DNA from: Deltaproteobacteria bacterium ADurb.Bin207
GTDB lineage: Bacteria > Myxococcota_A > Polyangia > Polyangiales > Polyangiaceae
NCBI GenBank assembly: GCA_002070115.1
Contig: MWCO01000053.1
Coordinates: forward strand, 1-45,144
Reading direction: 5' to 3'
Length of the DNA stretch: 45,144 nt
In this document: positions 1 through 8,167 of the stretch, in pieces
How positions within the stretch are numbered: position 1 is the stretch's first letter
How the letters are laid out: each line of letters starts with the position of its first letter
Program-made: the position numbers and the translations under genes
The notes under the pieces: generated by a model
Seen by the model: only the letters and a program-made list of their open reading frames with translations
What the model was told of the DNA's origin: nothing
Databases searched by the model: none

Positions 1-975
1 CAAGATGACGAGCGCACCGGCGAAAAGCGTCAGGATGTGCGTCTCGAACCAAGGCATTCCATCGGTGATCCACGCGATACGTGCGACCACACCGTCGCCG
101 TAGTCACCGTCGGCTGGCAGGTGGCCCGAGTCGATGAGCCGACGAACGATGCGCTCGACTTCATAGCAATCGCCCCAGGTGTATTCTCCGCCAAGATGCA
201 CGAGCTGTCCGGTGCGCTGGTCGATGCACCAGAGCCGCAAACCGTTCGCCATCTTCCACGCGGCGCTCCACGTGTCATCGACGTATCGTCGCAGAGCGTG
301 AGCATCGCACGACGCGTAGATGATCGGACGGCCCGTTTCGGCATCCCGCGTCGCACGCGTACGCAGAATCTCTCGAATCTGTTGAACGGGACGGTAAACC
401 CACCGCCAATCCACTATCGAGCCCACGGCGGCCATGTGCGAGGCGATGGTGGTGTCTTCCAGCGAGACGGCACCATGGGTGAAGAACGTCAGCGCCTGCT
501 GAGCGGCGCGGAAAGGATGCTCGCTGCCGAGCCGAGCCTCCCATTCCAAGCATAGTTGCGACGAGCGGCAGTGCTGATGCAACGGGAACAGCGTTCTGGC
601 TGGGGCTCTGGTTGTCGTGGTGACCGTCCCGTTCCGATCGCGGTACGCGAAGAGCGGGAAGCGGACAGCACCAAAGGTCGTCGTAAAGGTGTACCAGTAG
701 TCACGGTCGAGCCGCGGTGAGACCTGGGAGCCGTCCAGGCCTCGAGCCTGAATTTCCTGCTCCGTGGCACGGCGCGCCTGCATCGCGAACAGGGCTGTGA
801 GAAGCAGACGTCCGAACTCGAGCAGCACCTTCCACACGTCCGACTCGAGAACCCGCTCTGAGGCACCAGCCTGCGCTGACTCGAAGAGCTGCTCGACCTG
901 CGGAAGCAAGCTTTCGAGCAATTTAGACTTGACGACGCTGGGGGCGTATGAGAACAGAGAATCCGTGGTGGTCAT
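1..975 (-). CDS. Transposase, ISKra4-like (partial, runs off left edge)
   Basis: An open frame of 325 codons with no stop runs from an ATG at 975 to base 1, so the C-terminus lies outside the window. The N-terminal part is helical and lacks a signal peptide. A central block contains ARTLFPLHQHCRSSQLCLEW, then a segment around HPFRAAQQALTFFTHG, which is the arrangement I associate with ISKra4-type transposases. Further on come ASCDAHALRRYVDD and WITDGMPWFETH, plausible sites for two of the DDE acidic residues; the third would be off the edge. The gene lies next to a truncated secreted-protein gene (1176-1508), which fits an insertion. The family assignment comes from memory of sequence style; another DDE family is possible. 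That it is a transposase is likelier than the exact family. Confidence 0.55.
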   Translation of the reverse strand, partial: MTTTDSLFSYAPSVVKSKLLESLLPQVEQLFESAQAGASERVLESDVWKVLLEFGRLLLTALFAMQARRATEQEIQARGLDGSQVSPRLDRDYWYTFTTTFGAVRFPLFAYRDRNGTVTTTTRAPARTLFPLHQHCRSSQLCLEWEARLGSEHPFRAAQQALTFFTHGAVSLEDTTIASHMAAVGSIVDWRWVYRPVQQIREILRTRATRDAETGRPIIYASCDAHALRRYVDDTWSAAWKMANGLRLWCIDQRTGQLVHLGGEYTWGDCYEVERIVRRLIDSGHLPADGDYGDGVVARIAWITDGMPWFETHILTLFAGALVIL

Positions 976-1175
976 GTGCGGACTTCCTTGCTGGGAATGG
1001 CCGTACATACCACTCTATCCGTCGCCAGCGTAGCGCAGATGAGCAGATGCCGTTCGTGCAAGAGGGGGCGAGCCGACACGGGGCGGATGGGCACGCGAAT
1101 CATCTCGCCGCCATGATGTGGCAGTGGCGGCGACCCGACGAGATGGCGCTATCACGTAAACCCCTCAGCAACGGC

Positions 1176-1508
1176 TCAAAGACCGGTTTGCTTGAGCGTC
1201 AGTTTGACCGGGTGATCAATCACGCCCCCCGCGATGATCGCGAGCGTGGCGGGAATGAGCAAGTGCTTGGGCCCCAACGGGTAGTCCCGACCGAGCAATT
1301 CCTGCCCGTACACAATAATTTCTAGTCGCATCGAGTCCACATCCTTGGGGATGGGCATATCGGTTTGCACGACGAGCATGAGTCCGCCTTTGGCTGGCTG
1401 CTGGTCGCCCGAGCTACTCGTCATCGCGGCTGCCGCACCGAAAAACGAGCCCGACAGGACCGCAAAGGCAACGACTCGCGAAAACAACCTACTCGGAATC
1501 ATTTTCAT
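1176..1508 (-). pseudogene. Truncated secreted protein of the myxobacterial PKDVD type
   Basis: 110 codons from an ATG at 1508 that has GAGGGG about 6 nt upstream. A signal peptide covers roughly residues 1-28 (MKMIPSRLFSRVVAFAVLSG, ending AAAA). The mature part has LMLVVQTDMPIPKDVDSMRL and then LLIPATLAIIAGG. From memory this is the start of a family of much longer secreted proteins in myxobacteria, in which VQTDMxxPKDVD follows the signal peptide and a PATL..AG strand follows. Here the frame stops right after LTLKQTG, and the transposase gene begins about 200 bp further on. I infer that the insertion cut the gene and only the N-terminal tenth or so remains. Whether the fragment is still expressed cannot be judged. 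Confidence 0.6.
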
Positions 1509-1997
1509 CTCGAACCCCTCACGCATCGTACTCGCGCCGCGCATCGGACATCGGGAAGTACACATACGAAACTGAGAAGACGAAACGTCTTGCCATGGGT
1601 TCTCCCGGCGCTCCTTAGTTTCCTGTGGATAGAATGGGAGTATACCATCCGAAAACGATATGTTCAGCAGGAATCACTGAGGAGGATGCACTCCGCTTTC
1701 GACGGGGCATCCAGGGGAGGCATGTCGAGAGTCAATTATTTGAGCCGAAAAGGGTGGACCGCCGTTCGCGCCGAGTAGCGACAGAAGAACCATCGTACCG
1801 TCGCATCAAAGGAATAGTCTGTAATTACAAATAGATAGACTGGTGCGCCGGGGTGATCAACAAGGGTGACGGTGACCGTTTTGCGCTTGCCGTGACCGTG
1901 ACCGTGACCGTGTGCGTGACCGTAGCCGTGAAGGAAAAGCGCCGGAAAAATGAGGAGATGGCTCGGCACACAGCGGGCTCGTTCGCTCTCCTTCCGG
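1509..1997. other. Intergenic region upstream of truncated secreted gene
   Basis: 489 bp with no convincing gene. It holds the presumed promoter of the truncated gene at 1176-1508, read leftwards, and the short GTGACC-type tandem repeat at 1891-1930. A 77-codon minus-strand frame (1736-1969) crosses the repeat and would encode a HGHGHG run, but it has no good start context and is probably spurious. Confidence 0.6.
1891..1930. repeat. Short CGTGAC tandem repeat
   Basis: About six imperfect copies of the hexamer CGTGAC, with two degenerate units near the right end. Related GTGAC steps continue to the left, to about 1866. On one strand it would read Val-Thr repeats, on the other His-Gly. It lies between genes, so slippage here would not disrupt a reading frame. 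Confidence 0.75.
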
Positions 1998-3374
1998 TTA
2001 CTTCTGCAAGCTCTTGTTTCTCGCCAGGGAAGCCATGACCCCCAGGATACAGAGAACGAGAAAAATCACGAAGCCGGTTTTCATCGAATTCATGAATAGC
2101 GCGTAATTGCTGGGTTGGATTGACTCCCGTCCCATATACAGAGCAAGAAGCAGCAATGCGATGGCCATGCTCGAAGTTTGACCCACGTTTCTCATGGTTC
2201 CGAGCATCCCCGAAGCATTGCCAAGTTGTCTTTTTTCCACCGAACTCATGATAGCGTTGGAATTGGGAGAGGAAAAAAGGGCAAAACCAATGCCCATGAT
2301 GGCTAGTGTCCCCACGATGAGCGCCACCGACGTTCGTTCGGAAATGAACGCCAGCACGACCAACCCCATCGAGGTGAGCCCCATGCCCAAAGATGCCAAA
2401 ACCCCAGGATTATAGCGGTCAGACAACTTGCCCGCGGAAGACGAAAGCAAAGCCATCATGATGGGAGAGGCCATGAGCACGAATCCCGCATCGCGTGCGC
2501 CAAGTCCTTTCATATATTGCAGATAAAGGCTCAAAAAGAAAGCCACGGCGCTGGTCGCTGCATAATGGATCAGAGCCGCCATGCTCGAAAACGCAAAGAC
2601 CCGGTTATGGGAAAGCAAACTCATGTCGAAAAGCGGATAGGAAGCCTTTTTCTCGCGCCAGAGGAATAACGGCACCAGCACCGCGCCCACCGCGATGAGG
2701 ACCTTGCCCTGTATCGTAAAAATCACGGAAACCCCGTACATCAACGAAGCAATCGAAAGACCATATAAGATAGCTCCCAGCCAATCGAAACGCTCCCCTT
2801 TTGCCTCCGCCCATTCTTGTTTGACTTTGGTCTGTAGCAGAATCCAGCTCACGATCCCCAACGGAACCAGGACCGCAAATATGCTTCTCCACCCCAAATA
2901 CCGAGTAAGGACGCCCCCCAGAAACGGTCCCGAGGCAAGTCCCGTATACACCGCCGTCACGTTGATTCCCATGGCCTTGCCCCGCTCCCCCGGAGGAAAT
3001 ACGGACGTCAGGATTGCCATGTTGGTCCCGAACATCATCGCCCCTCCGATGCCCTGCACAATTCGTGCTCCAATGAGCCATGCGAAATGGGTCGATAAGG
3101 TGAGCGCCACCATCGATAGCGTGAAAATCATCACCCCGATGGAAAACACTTTTCTACGCCCGAGAATATCCCCGGCCCGACCCGCGGGAAGAAGAAAAAT
3201 CGAGGTCGTCAGCATGTAGCTGCTGATCACCCAATTGAGACTCACCGCGTTGAGGTGGAAATCTTCACTGATGGCCGGAAGCGCCAGGTTGACCGCAGAC
3301 CCCATGAAAGGAGTCAGAAACGACGCAAAAATCGTGACCCATAACACCGAGCGCTTGAGTTGGGTTTCTGTCAT
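1998..3374 (-). CDS. MFS drug-exporter-type transporter (DHA2 family)
   Basis: A 458-residue polytopic membrane protein from the ATG at 3374 (MTETQLKRSVLW). The frame stays open to a GTG at 3449, but the extra 25 residues are Arg-rich and do not look like an MFS N-terminus. Motif A appears as GRAGDILGRRKVF between helices 2 and 3, and ARIVQGIGGAMMFGTN fits helix 4. The antiporter motif C region reads AVYTGLASGPFLGG. Length and the count of hydrophobic segments (about 12-14) fit the EmrB/QacA-like proton-coupled exporters. The substrate is unknown. It stands 311 bp downstream of the rfb operon on the same strand and is probably transcribed separately. Confidence 0.88.
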   Translation of the reverse strand: MTETQLKRSVLWVTIFASFLTPFMGSAVNLALPAISEDFHLNAVSLNWVISSYMLTTSIFLLPAGRAGDILGRRKVFSIGVMIFTLSMVALTLSTHFAWLIGARIVQGIGGAMMFGTNMAILTSVFPPGERGKAMGINVTAVYTGLASGPFLGGVLTRYLGWRSIFAVLVPLGIVSWILLQTKVKQEWAEAKGERFDWLGAILYGLSIASLMYGVSVIFTIQGKVLIAVGAVLVPLFLWREKKASYPLFDMSLLSHNRVFAFSSMAALIHYAATSAVAFFLSLYLQYMKGLGARDAGFVLMASPIMMALLSSSAGKLSDRYNPGVLASLGMGLTSMGLVVLAFISERTSVALIVGTLAIMGIGFALFSSPNSNAIMSSVEKRQLGNASGMLGTMRNVGQTSSMAIALLLLALYMGRESIQPSNYALFMNSMKTGFVIFLVLCILGVMASLARNKSLQK

Positions 3375-3685
3375 CCGCTGCTGTCCTATTCCTTGCCCGC
3401 AAACCCTATTCCTCCCCAGCAAAAGCCGCACGGAGAAAAATGCAGACACGAACCATCTTTCTGCACGACGAACCCCACGACCAGTGCCTCTATCGTAGAA
3501 AATTCATAATATCCCTCCCAAAGCCCCAGTTTTTTCGTCGACGCTGAGCCGTATGGTCATCTAATACCGGAATTTTCGTTGATACCGATCCTATGATTCG
3601 TTTTCCATTCCCGCATCCCCCGGGTTGCGCCTGGCACCGGCTCCGCTTCCTACAACCCAACCCCTAACCACTTATATTACCACCT
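3375..3685. other. Intergenic leader of the MFS gene
   Basis: 311 bp between the end of rfbH and the MFS start. It contains a five-codon frame MNFLR-stop on the minus strand at 3490-3507, preceded by a strong ribosome-binding sequence (GGGAGGG, 5-6 nt before its ATG). I saw no clear hairpin-plus-T-tract terminator for the rfb operon, and no other gene. Confidence 0.5.
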
Positions 3686-5068
3686 TCAGCGCCGCTGGGC
3701 CTGCTCCACCGCCTCGATTACCGTCTTAGCCTGCGTTTCCATCATTTGATCGTCGAGCCCCGGATACACCCCCACGAAAAATCCCCCCGCGAGAACGTGA
3801 TCGGAAACCGGCAAAAGCCCCACCTTGCGATGCTCCACATGGCGATAAGCCGGATGCCGCAGCAAATTTCCCGCGAAAATCCGACGATGCCCCACTCGTT
3901 TCGCATCGAGTATCGCACAAATCCTGTGCAAAACCTCATGATCCGGCTGTTGCAACACCATCGCCAATCCGAACCAGCTCGGATCGGCCCCCGGCGTGGC
4001 CTGCACGAAATTCACCCTACCTTCGAGCGGTGAAAGCAACTGCCGCAGTCGAGCCCAATTACGGCGACGTGCCGCGCCAAATTCACCGAGCTTGCGAAGT
4101 TGAACCCTCCCAATAGCCGCCTGAATGTCCGTCGGCTTCAGGTTGTAGCCAAGATGCCGGTATACGTACTTATGGTCGTAGCCCGCGGGCAAATCATCCC
4201 ATTCCCACGCAAAGCGTTTGCCGCAGGTATTGTCGCGACCGCAAGCGCACCAGCAATCGCGTCCCCAATCCCGAAAACTCTCGGCAATTTTCGCCAGATG
4301 AAGGTCGTGGGTATAGACAGCCCCCCCCTCCCCCGCCGTGATATGATGCGCGGGATAAAAACTCGATGTACCAAAATTCCCAAAGGTTCCGGTTAGTTGG
4401 CCTCGATACCGGCTCCCCAGCGCGTCGCAATTATCCTCGATGAGAACCAGATCATAGGCCCGACAAAACGAGAGCACCGCATCGAGATCGAAAGGATTTC
4501 CAAGGGTATGGGCCAATAGAACCGCGCGTGTCCGCTCACTGCGCGCCGCCTCGAGCTGCGTCACATCCACCCCAAGCGTCGTCATATCCACATCGACGAA
4601 TACCGGGATGCACCCCGCCTGCACGATGGGATTGACCGTGGTGGGAAATCCACAGGCCACCGTGATGACTTCATCGCCTTTGCGCAGAGGACGATCCAAC
4701 TGCTCGCTGGTCAGAGACATCAGCGCGATGAGATTGGCGCTCGAACCGGAATTGACCATCAACGCGCGCTTGACTCCAAGATATTCCGCCAATTCCCGTT
4801 CAAAAGCTTGCCCCTCCGGGCCGAGGGTAAGCCAAAAATCGAGCGACGCCTGGACCGCCGCCTGCACCTCACGCTCGTCATATACCCGGCCCGCATAAGG
4901 AATCGAGGTGATGCCAGGCTTGAAGGGCCGACGTTTCCCAAGGCGTCGTCGAATCAATTCCCCCGTCAACCTCAGGATTTTATGCTCCAATGCAGCATCA
5001 TCTTCCGGAATCTCGTCCATCGCGCTCGCCCCGGCATCCTTTTGCCATTCCTTGGTGGAATCACTCAC
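3686..5068 (-). CDS. rfbH: CDP-4-keto-6-deoxy-D-glucose 3-dehydrase (E1)
   Basis: A PLP- and [2Fe-2S]-dependent dehydrase of the DegT/AHBA fold that removes the C3 hydroxyl of CDP-4-keto-6-deoxyglucose on the route to 3,6-dideoxyhexoses. In SFYPAHHITAGEGGAV the usual PLP lysine is replaced by His, the hallmark of E1 dehydrases. The stretch CWCACGRDNTCGKRF supplies the four cysteines expected for the iron-sulfur cluster, followed by GYDHKYVYRHLGYNLKPTDI. The length of 460 aa is slightly above the usual ~437. I chose the GTG at 5068 because GGAGG lies 6 nt upstream; it overlaps the rfbG stop by 8 bp, so translation is probably coupled. The electron-transfer partner (RfbI/E3) is not in this window. 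Confidence 0.93.
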   Translation of the reverse strand: MSDSTKEWQKDAGASAMDEIPEDDAALEHKILRLTGELIRRRLGKRRPFKPGITSIPYAGRVYDEREVQAAVQASLDFWLTLGPEGQAFERELAEYLGVKRALMVNSGSSANLIALMSLTSEQLDRPLRKGDEVITVACGFPTTVNPIVQAGCIPVFVDVDMTTLGVDVTQLEAARSERTRAVLLAHTLGNPFDLDAVLSFCRAYDLVLIEDNCDALGSRYRGQLTGTFGNFGTSSFYPAHHITAGEGGAVYTHDLHLAKIAESFRDWGRDCWCACGRDNTCGKRFAWEWDDLPAGYDHKYVYRHLGYNLKPTDIQAAIGRVQLRKLGEFGAARRRNWARLRQLLSPLEGRVNFVQATPGADPSWFGLAMVLQQPDHEVLHRICAILDAKRVGHRRIFAGNLLRHPAYRHVEHRKVGLLPVSDHVLAGGFFVGVYPGLDDQMMETQAKTVIEAVEQAQRR

Positions 5069-6182
5069 CTTGCACCTCCGAAGACGTCGGCCCGCCGTGA
5101 AGACGCGCGCGATCGTGGGCTTCGAGATCGCGAATCGATACCCCTTGCATATCATCCATGCCTTCGTGCCACGCGCGATACCATCGGACGGTCAATTCGA
5201 TGGCTTGCCGAGGTTCGAAGTATGTTCGAACCCCGAGCCTGGACGTTGCCTTATGCGAATCCAAGCGTAACACCGGCGCTTCGAAGGGGACGTCCGCAAG
5301 AGCCTCCGTCATCCAACTGCCTTGCCCCCACACGGCACATATCTCCGCTACCAAATCCGCCACCCGAACGTCTTTGCCGTCGGGAGGACCGAAATTCCAC
5401 GCGGAAAAACGCTCGGGCTCATCGCTGGCACACATCGTCGCCACAAGCGTGAGATACGCATGCACGACGTCCGTAATATGCTGCCAGGGGCGAATGGCTC
5501 GAGGATTGCGAACGATGATGGGCCGATTTTGCGTGAGCGCTCGAATGCTATCGGGCACGATTCGATCTTGCGCCCAATCGCCTCCCCCGATCACGTTTCC
5601 CGCGCGAGCGCTGGCGAGTTTGACACCGTGAAAGGCGAGTTTTTCGGGGGGAAAAAAGGATCGACGATAGGCCTGGACGACGAGTTCCGCGGCGGCTTTG
5701 CTCGCTGCATAGGGATCGTGACCACCAAGAGGGTCATCTTCGCGATGCGAGGGAACGTCCTTCCCCGGTTCGTATACCTTGTCGGAGGTGACGATGAGCA
5801 GAACACAAGGCGTGCGTCGCTGCCGCACGGCTTCAAGGATATGCAGGGTGCCGAGGATGTTCGTGGCAAAGGTTTCTTCTGGAAATTCATAGCCTTGCCG
5901 CACGATGGGCTGAGCGGCCAGATGCAGGACGAGGTCCGGGTTGGCACGTTGCAGGGCCTGTCGAACCGTGGCGGCATCGCGAACATCCCCCAACATTTCC
6001 GTGCGAAGGAGCGCTGCGATGCGCGCCAATTCATAATGGTTTGGTTGCGTCGGAGGGGGCAGCGACAGACCGTGAACGATTGCGCCAAGACGATGGAGCG
6101 CGAGACAAAGCCATGAGCCTTTGAAGCCCGTATGGCCGGTGACCAGAACGGATCGCCCCCGGATGACATCAAGGGGCGTCAC
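5061..6182 (-). CDS. rfbG: CDP-glucose 4,6-dehydratase
   Basis: An extended SDR enzyme (about 373 aa) converting CDP-glucose to CDP-4-keto-6-deoxyglucose. The Rossmann motif is VLVTGHTGFKGSWL near the N-terminus. LHLAAQPIVRQGYEFPEETF and TSDKVYE mark the active-site region, and YAASKAAAE gives the catalytic Tyr-xxx-Lys. The end of the protein (GMDDMQGVSIRDLEAHDRAR) extends past the usual family terminus. The start is uncertain: the GTG at 6182 overlaps the rfbF stop in the pattern ACGTGACG, while the frame stays open to an ATG at 6239, which would add 19 residues and a 60-bp overlap. It is second in the rfbF-G-H set. Confidence 0.92.
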   Translation of the reverse strand: MTPLDVIRGRSVLVTGHTGFKGSWLCLALHRLGAIVHGLSLPPPTQPNHYELARIAALLRTEMLGDVRDAATVRQALQRANPDLVLHLAAQPIVRQGYEFPEETFATNILGTLHILEAVRQRRTPCVLLIVTSDKVYEPGKDVPSHREDDPLGGHDPYAASKAAAELVVQAYRRSFFPPEKLAFHGVKLASARAGNVIGGGDWAQDRIVPDSIRALTQNRPIIVRNPRAIRPWQHITDVVHAYLTLVATMCASDEPERFSAWNFGPPDGKDVRVADLVAEICAVWGQGSWMTEALADVPFEAPVLRLDSHKATSRLGVRTYFEPRQAIELTVRWYRAWHEGMDDMQGVSIRDLEAHDRARLHGGPTSSEVQGE

Positions 6183-6964
6183 GTCCACATTCTCCACGGG
6201 GGCGCGCCGGAATTCCACATTTCCTCGAGGTTTTGCCAATCACGGTAGGTGTCCATGCAATGCCAGAAACCGCGGTGTTCGTAGACCTGTAGCTGGCGAT
6301 CTTTCACGCATTTTTCGAGGGCTTCCCGCTCCAAGGCCGCATGAGGCACTTGTTTGATGTTCTTCAAAAAGGCCGGTTCGAAAAAGAAAAAACCACCGTT
6401 GATGAGCCCCTGGGCCACCTGCGGTTTTTCGTTGAAGGAAAGCACTTCCCCATCTTTCGCCTCTATCTCCCCGAAGCGGCTCGGAGGCCGCACGCCCGTT
6501 ACGGTAGCCAGCTTGCCGTGGGAACGATGAAACGCCAGCGCGGCGGCCAAATCGATATCGGCCACGCCATCGCCATACGTCACCGCAAACGTCTCGTCGT
6601 TCAGATACTTCGAAGCACGCAGAATCCGTTCGCCCGTCTGGGTCGATTCGCCGGTATCCACGAAGGTCACGCGCCAATCTCGAAGGTCCCGTGCGCCCAT
6701 CCCATGATAATGAATCTTCCGCTCGGCTCCGAATTCGAGGGTGAAGTCACCGAGAAGCGCTTCGATTTGAAGGAAATACTGCTTGATGACGGCACCTTTG
6801 TAGCCGAGGCAGAGCACGAAATCGCGGATGCCATGGTGCGCGTAAATCCGCATGATATGAAGCAGCAAAGGGTAACCGCCGACTTCAATCATGGGCTTGG
6901 GCTTGACTTCCGTTTGCTCCCGCAAACGCGTTCCCATGCCGCCACATAAAATGATCGCTTTCAA
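6179..6964 (-). CDS. rfbF: Glucose-1-phosphate cytidylyltransferase
   Basis: Makes CDP-glucose from glucose-1-phosphate and CTP, the first committed step toward CDP-dideoxysugars. The nucleotidyltransferase signature LKAIILCGGMGTRLREQTEV is followed by KPKPMIEVGG. Other family landmarks are FVLCLGYKGAVIKQYF, VTYGDGVADIDL, FNEKPQVAQGLINGGFF and HRGFWHCMDTYRDW. With a TTG start at 6964 the product is 261 aa, the normal family length; the frame is also open upstream to 7039, but those residues overlap the methyltransferase remnant and match nothing. Overlaps rfbG by a few bases and is co-oriented with the rest of the polysaccharide operon. Confidence 0.93.
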   Translation of the reverse strand: MKAIILCGGMGTRLREQTEVKPKPMIEVGGYPLLLHIMRIYAHHGIRDFVLCLGYKGAVIKQYFLQIEALLGDFTLEFGAERKIHYHGMGARDLRDWRVTFVDTGESTQTGERILRASKYLNDETFAVTYGDGVADIDLAAALAFHRSHGKLATVTGVRPPSRFGEIEAKDGEVLSFNEKPQVAQGLINGGFFFFEPAFLKNIKQVPHAALEREALEKCVKDRQLQVYEHRGFWHCMDTYRDWQNLEEMWNSGAPPWRMWT

Positions 6965-7396
6965 TGAAGTGCCTGTGCCTTGAAAACCTTCCGACGATCG
7001 TCGCCCCACGATCGTAGTTGTCCCAGAACGATGGCGCAACGAGGGTCCGGGACAAAGAGGCGCCTCGAGTTCGGAAAGGGAAACGTTTCTTCACGCGAAG
7101 CCCCGCGCGACGCAGCATCATCGTCAAGGAGCGTTCATCGAAGTGAACAAGATGTCTGGGCACATCCAGGTGCAACCAACGGCGTCCCCCTACCCTGGAT
7201 TGCAAGCTTTGGTTGTTGGGAATGGCCAGGAGAAGAACGCCATCGCGCTCCAGCCGATCCCTAATTTTAGTCAACAATTCTAATGGGTTATGAACGTGCT
7301 CCAAACTATGCCACGCCGTGATCGCGTGGAAGGCCGGGGCATCGCCAGGAAGCCGAGGCACGAGGCGATTTCCGCAGCTCACGCAACGCGATGGCG
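6965..7396 (-). pseudogene. Remnant of a class I SAM methyltransferase
   Basis: A minus-strand frame (open from 7478 to 6885) contains a recognisable methyltransferase middle: AWHSLEHVHNPLELL, VLLLAIPNNQSLQS, then RRWLHLDVPRHLVHF and MMLRRAGLRVKKRF. This is the post-motif-I half of the Methyltransf_11/23-type enzymes found in sugar and lipid-glycan clusters. The N-terminal half with the glycine-rich SAM-binding motif is absent: upstream of PAFHAIT the frame has only a short Cys-containing stretch that runs out of frame into the glycosyltransferase gene. The tail overlaps the start of rfbF. I infer an internal deletion that removed the SAM site. A short non-SAM-binding protein is possible but unlikely. 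Confidence 0.7.
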
Positions 7397-8167
7397 TCAA
7401 GGTTCGTCTCCGAAAAGTTTTTTTCCTTGTGCGGACAAAAACCGAGGAACGTGAACACCGTGCAAAGCCAGTCGGCAAGCCACTGCCGCGTTCAAGACTC
7501 CGAAGCCGTACACGACACTGGAGGAAAAGCCAATCGACGATGATTCCGCGGTGTAGACCGTGGGGCAGGTCACTTCGGCGATTTTGAAACCGAAGAACAC
7601 GGCTTGCACGAGCATTTGGTTGTCGAAGACGAATCCCTCTTCGTTTTCTTCGAGCGGCAAGGTCAGAAGGAGTTGCCGAGAAAAGGCGCGATAGCCGGTG
7701 TGATACTCGGATAGTTTCTCACCAATCAACAGGTTTTCCACCGCGGTAAGCGCTCGGTTCGCCACGTATTTGTACACGGGCATTCCTCCCGCGATGGCCC
7801 TTCCGCCGAGGATGCGTGAGCCAAGGGCAGCATCGTACAGTCCACTGGAGATACAAGAGGCCAACGCGGGGATCAACCGAGGCGTGTATTGATAATCCGG
7901 ATGGACCATCACGACGATATCCGCATTTCGTCGAAGCGCTTCCCTGTAGCAGGTCTTTTGATTTCCCCCATAGCCGCGGTTTTTTTCATGCACGATCACG
8001 TGCAATCCAAGACGTCGCGCAATGGATACGGTGTGGTCTTTGGATTGATCATCGACGAGGATGATATCGTCGACGATGGTCTTTGGAACCTCAGATACTG
8101 TTTTTTCAAGGGTTTCCGCCGCATTGTAGGCAGGCATGACGACGCAAACTCGTTTGCCATCGATCAT
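7397..8167 (-). CDS. GT2 glycosyltransferase (DPM1/polyprenyl-phosphate type)
   Basis: 256 aa, GT-A fold family 2. The opening strand is VCVVMPAYNAAETLEKTV, followed by DDIILVDDQSKDHTVSIA (nucleotide-binding Asp residues) and VMVHPDYQYTPRLIPAL, where the DxD-like acidic residue sits within HPDYQY. LGSRILGG and SEYHTGYRAFSRQLL match the DPM1/DPM-like subgroup that loads sugars onto polyprenyl phosphate. There is no clear C-terminal membrane pair. Its ATG overlaps the stop of the upstream TPR membrane protein as ATGA, a sign of translational coupling. A donor-supplying role for the GT-C protein encoded just upstream is a reasonable guess. Confidence 0.88.
   Translation of the reverse strand: MIDGKRVCVVMPAYNAAETLEKTVSEVPKTIVDDIILVDDQSKDHTVSIARRLGLHVIVHEKNRGYGGNQKTCYREALRRNADIVVMVHPDYQYTPRLIPALASCISSGLYDAALGSRILGGRAIAGGMPVYKYVANRALTAVENLLIGEKLSEYHTGYRAFSRQLLLTLPLEENEEGFVFDNQMLVQAVFFGFKIAEVTCPTVYTAESSSIGFSSSVVYGFGVLNAAVACRLALHGVHVPRFLSAQGKKLFGDEP

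Noticed and set aside
1736-1969. Minus-strand 77-codon HGHGHG protein
   Set aside because: It is an open frame created by the GTGAC repeat, without a ribosome-binding site or other recognisable content.
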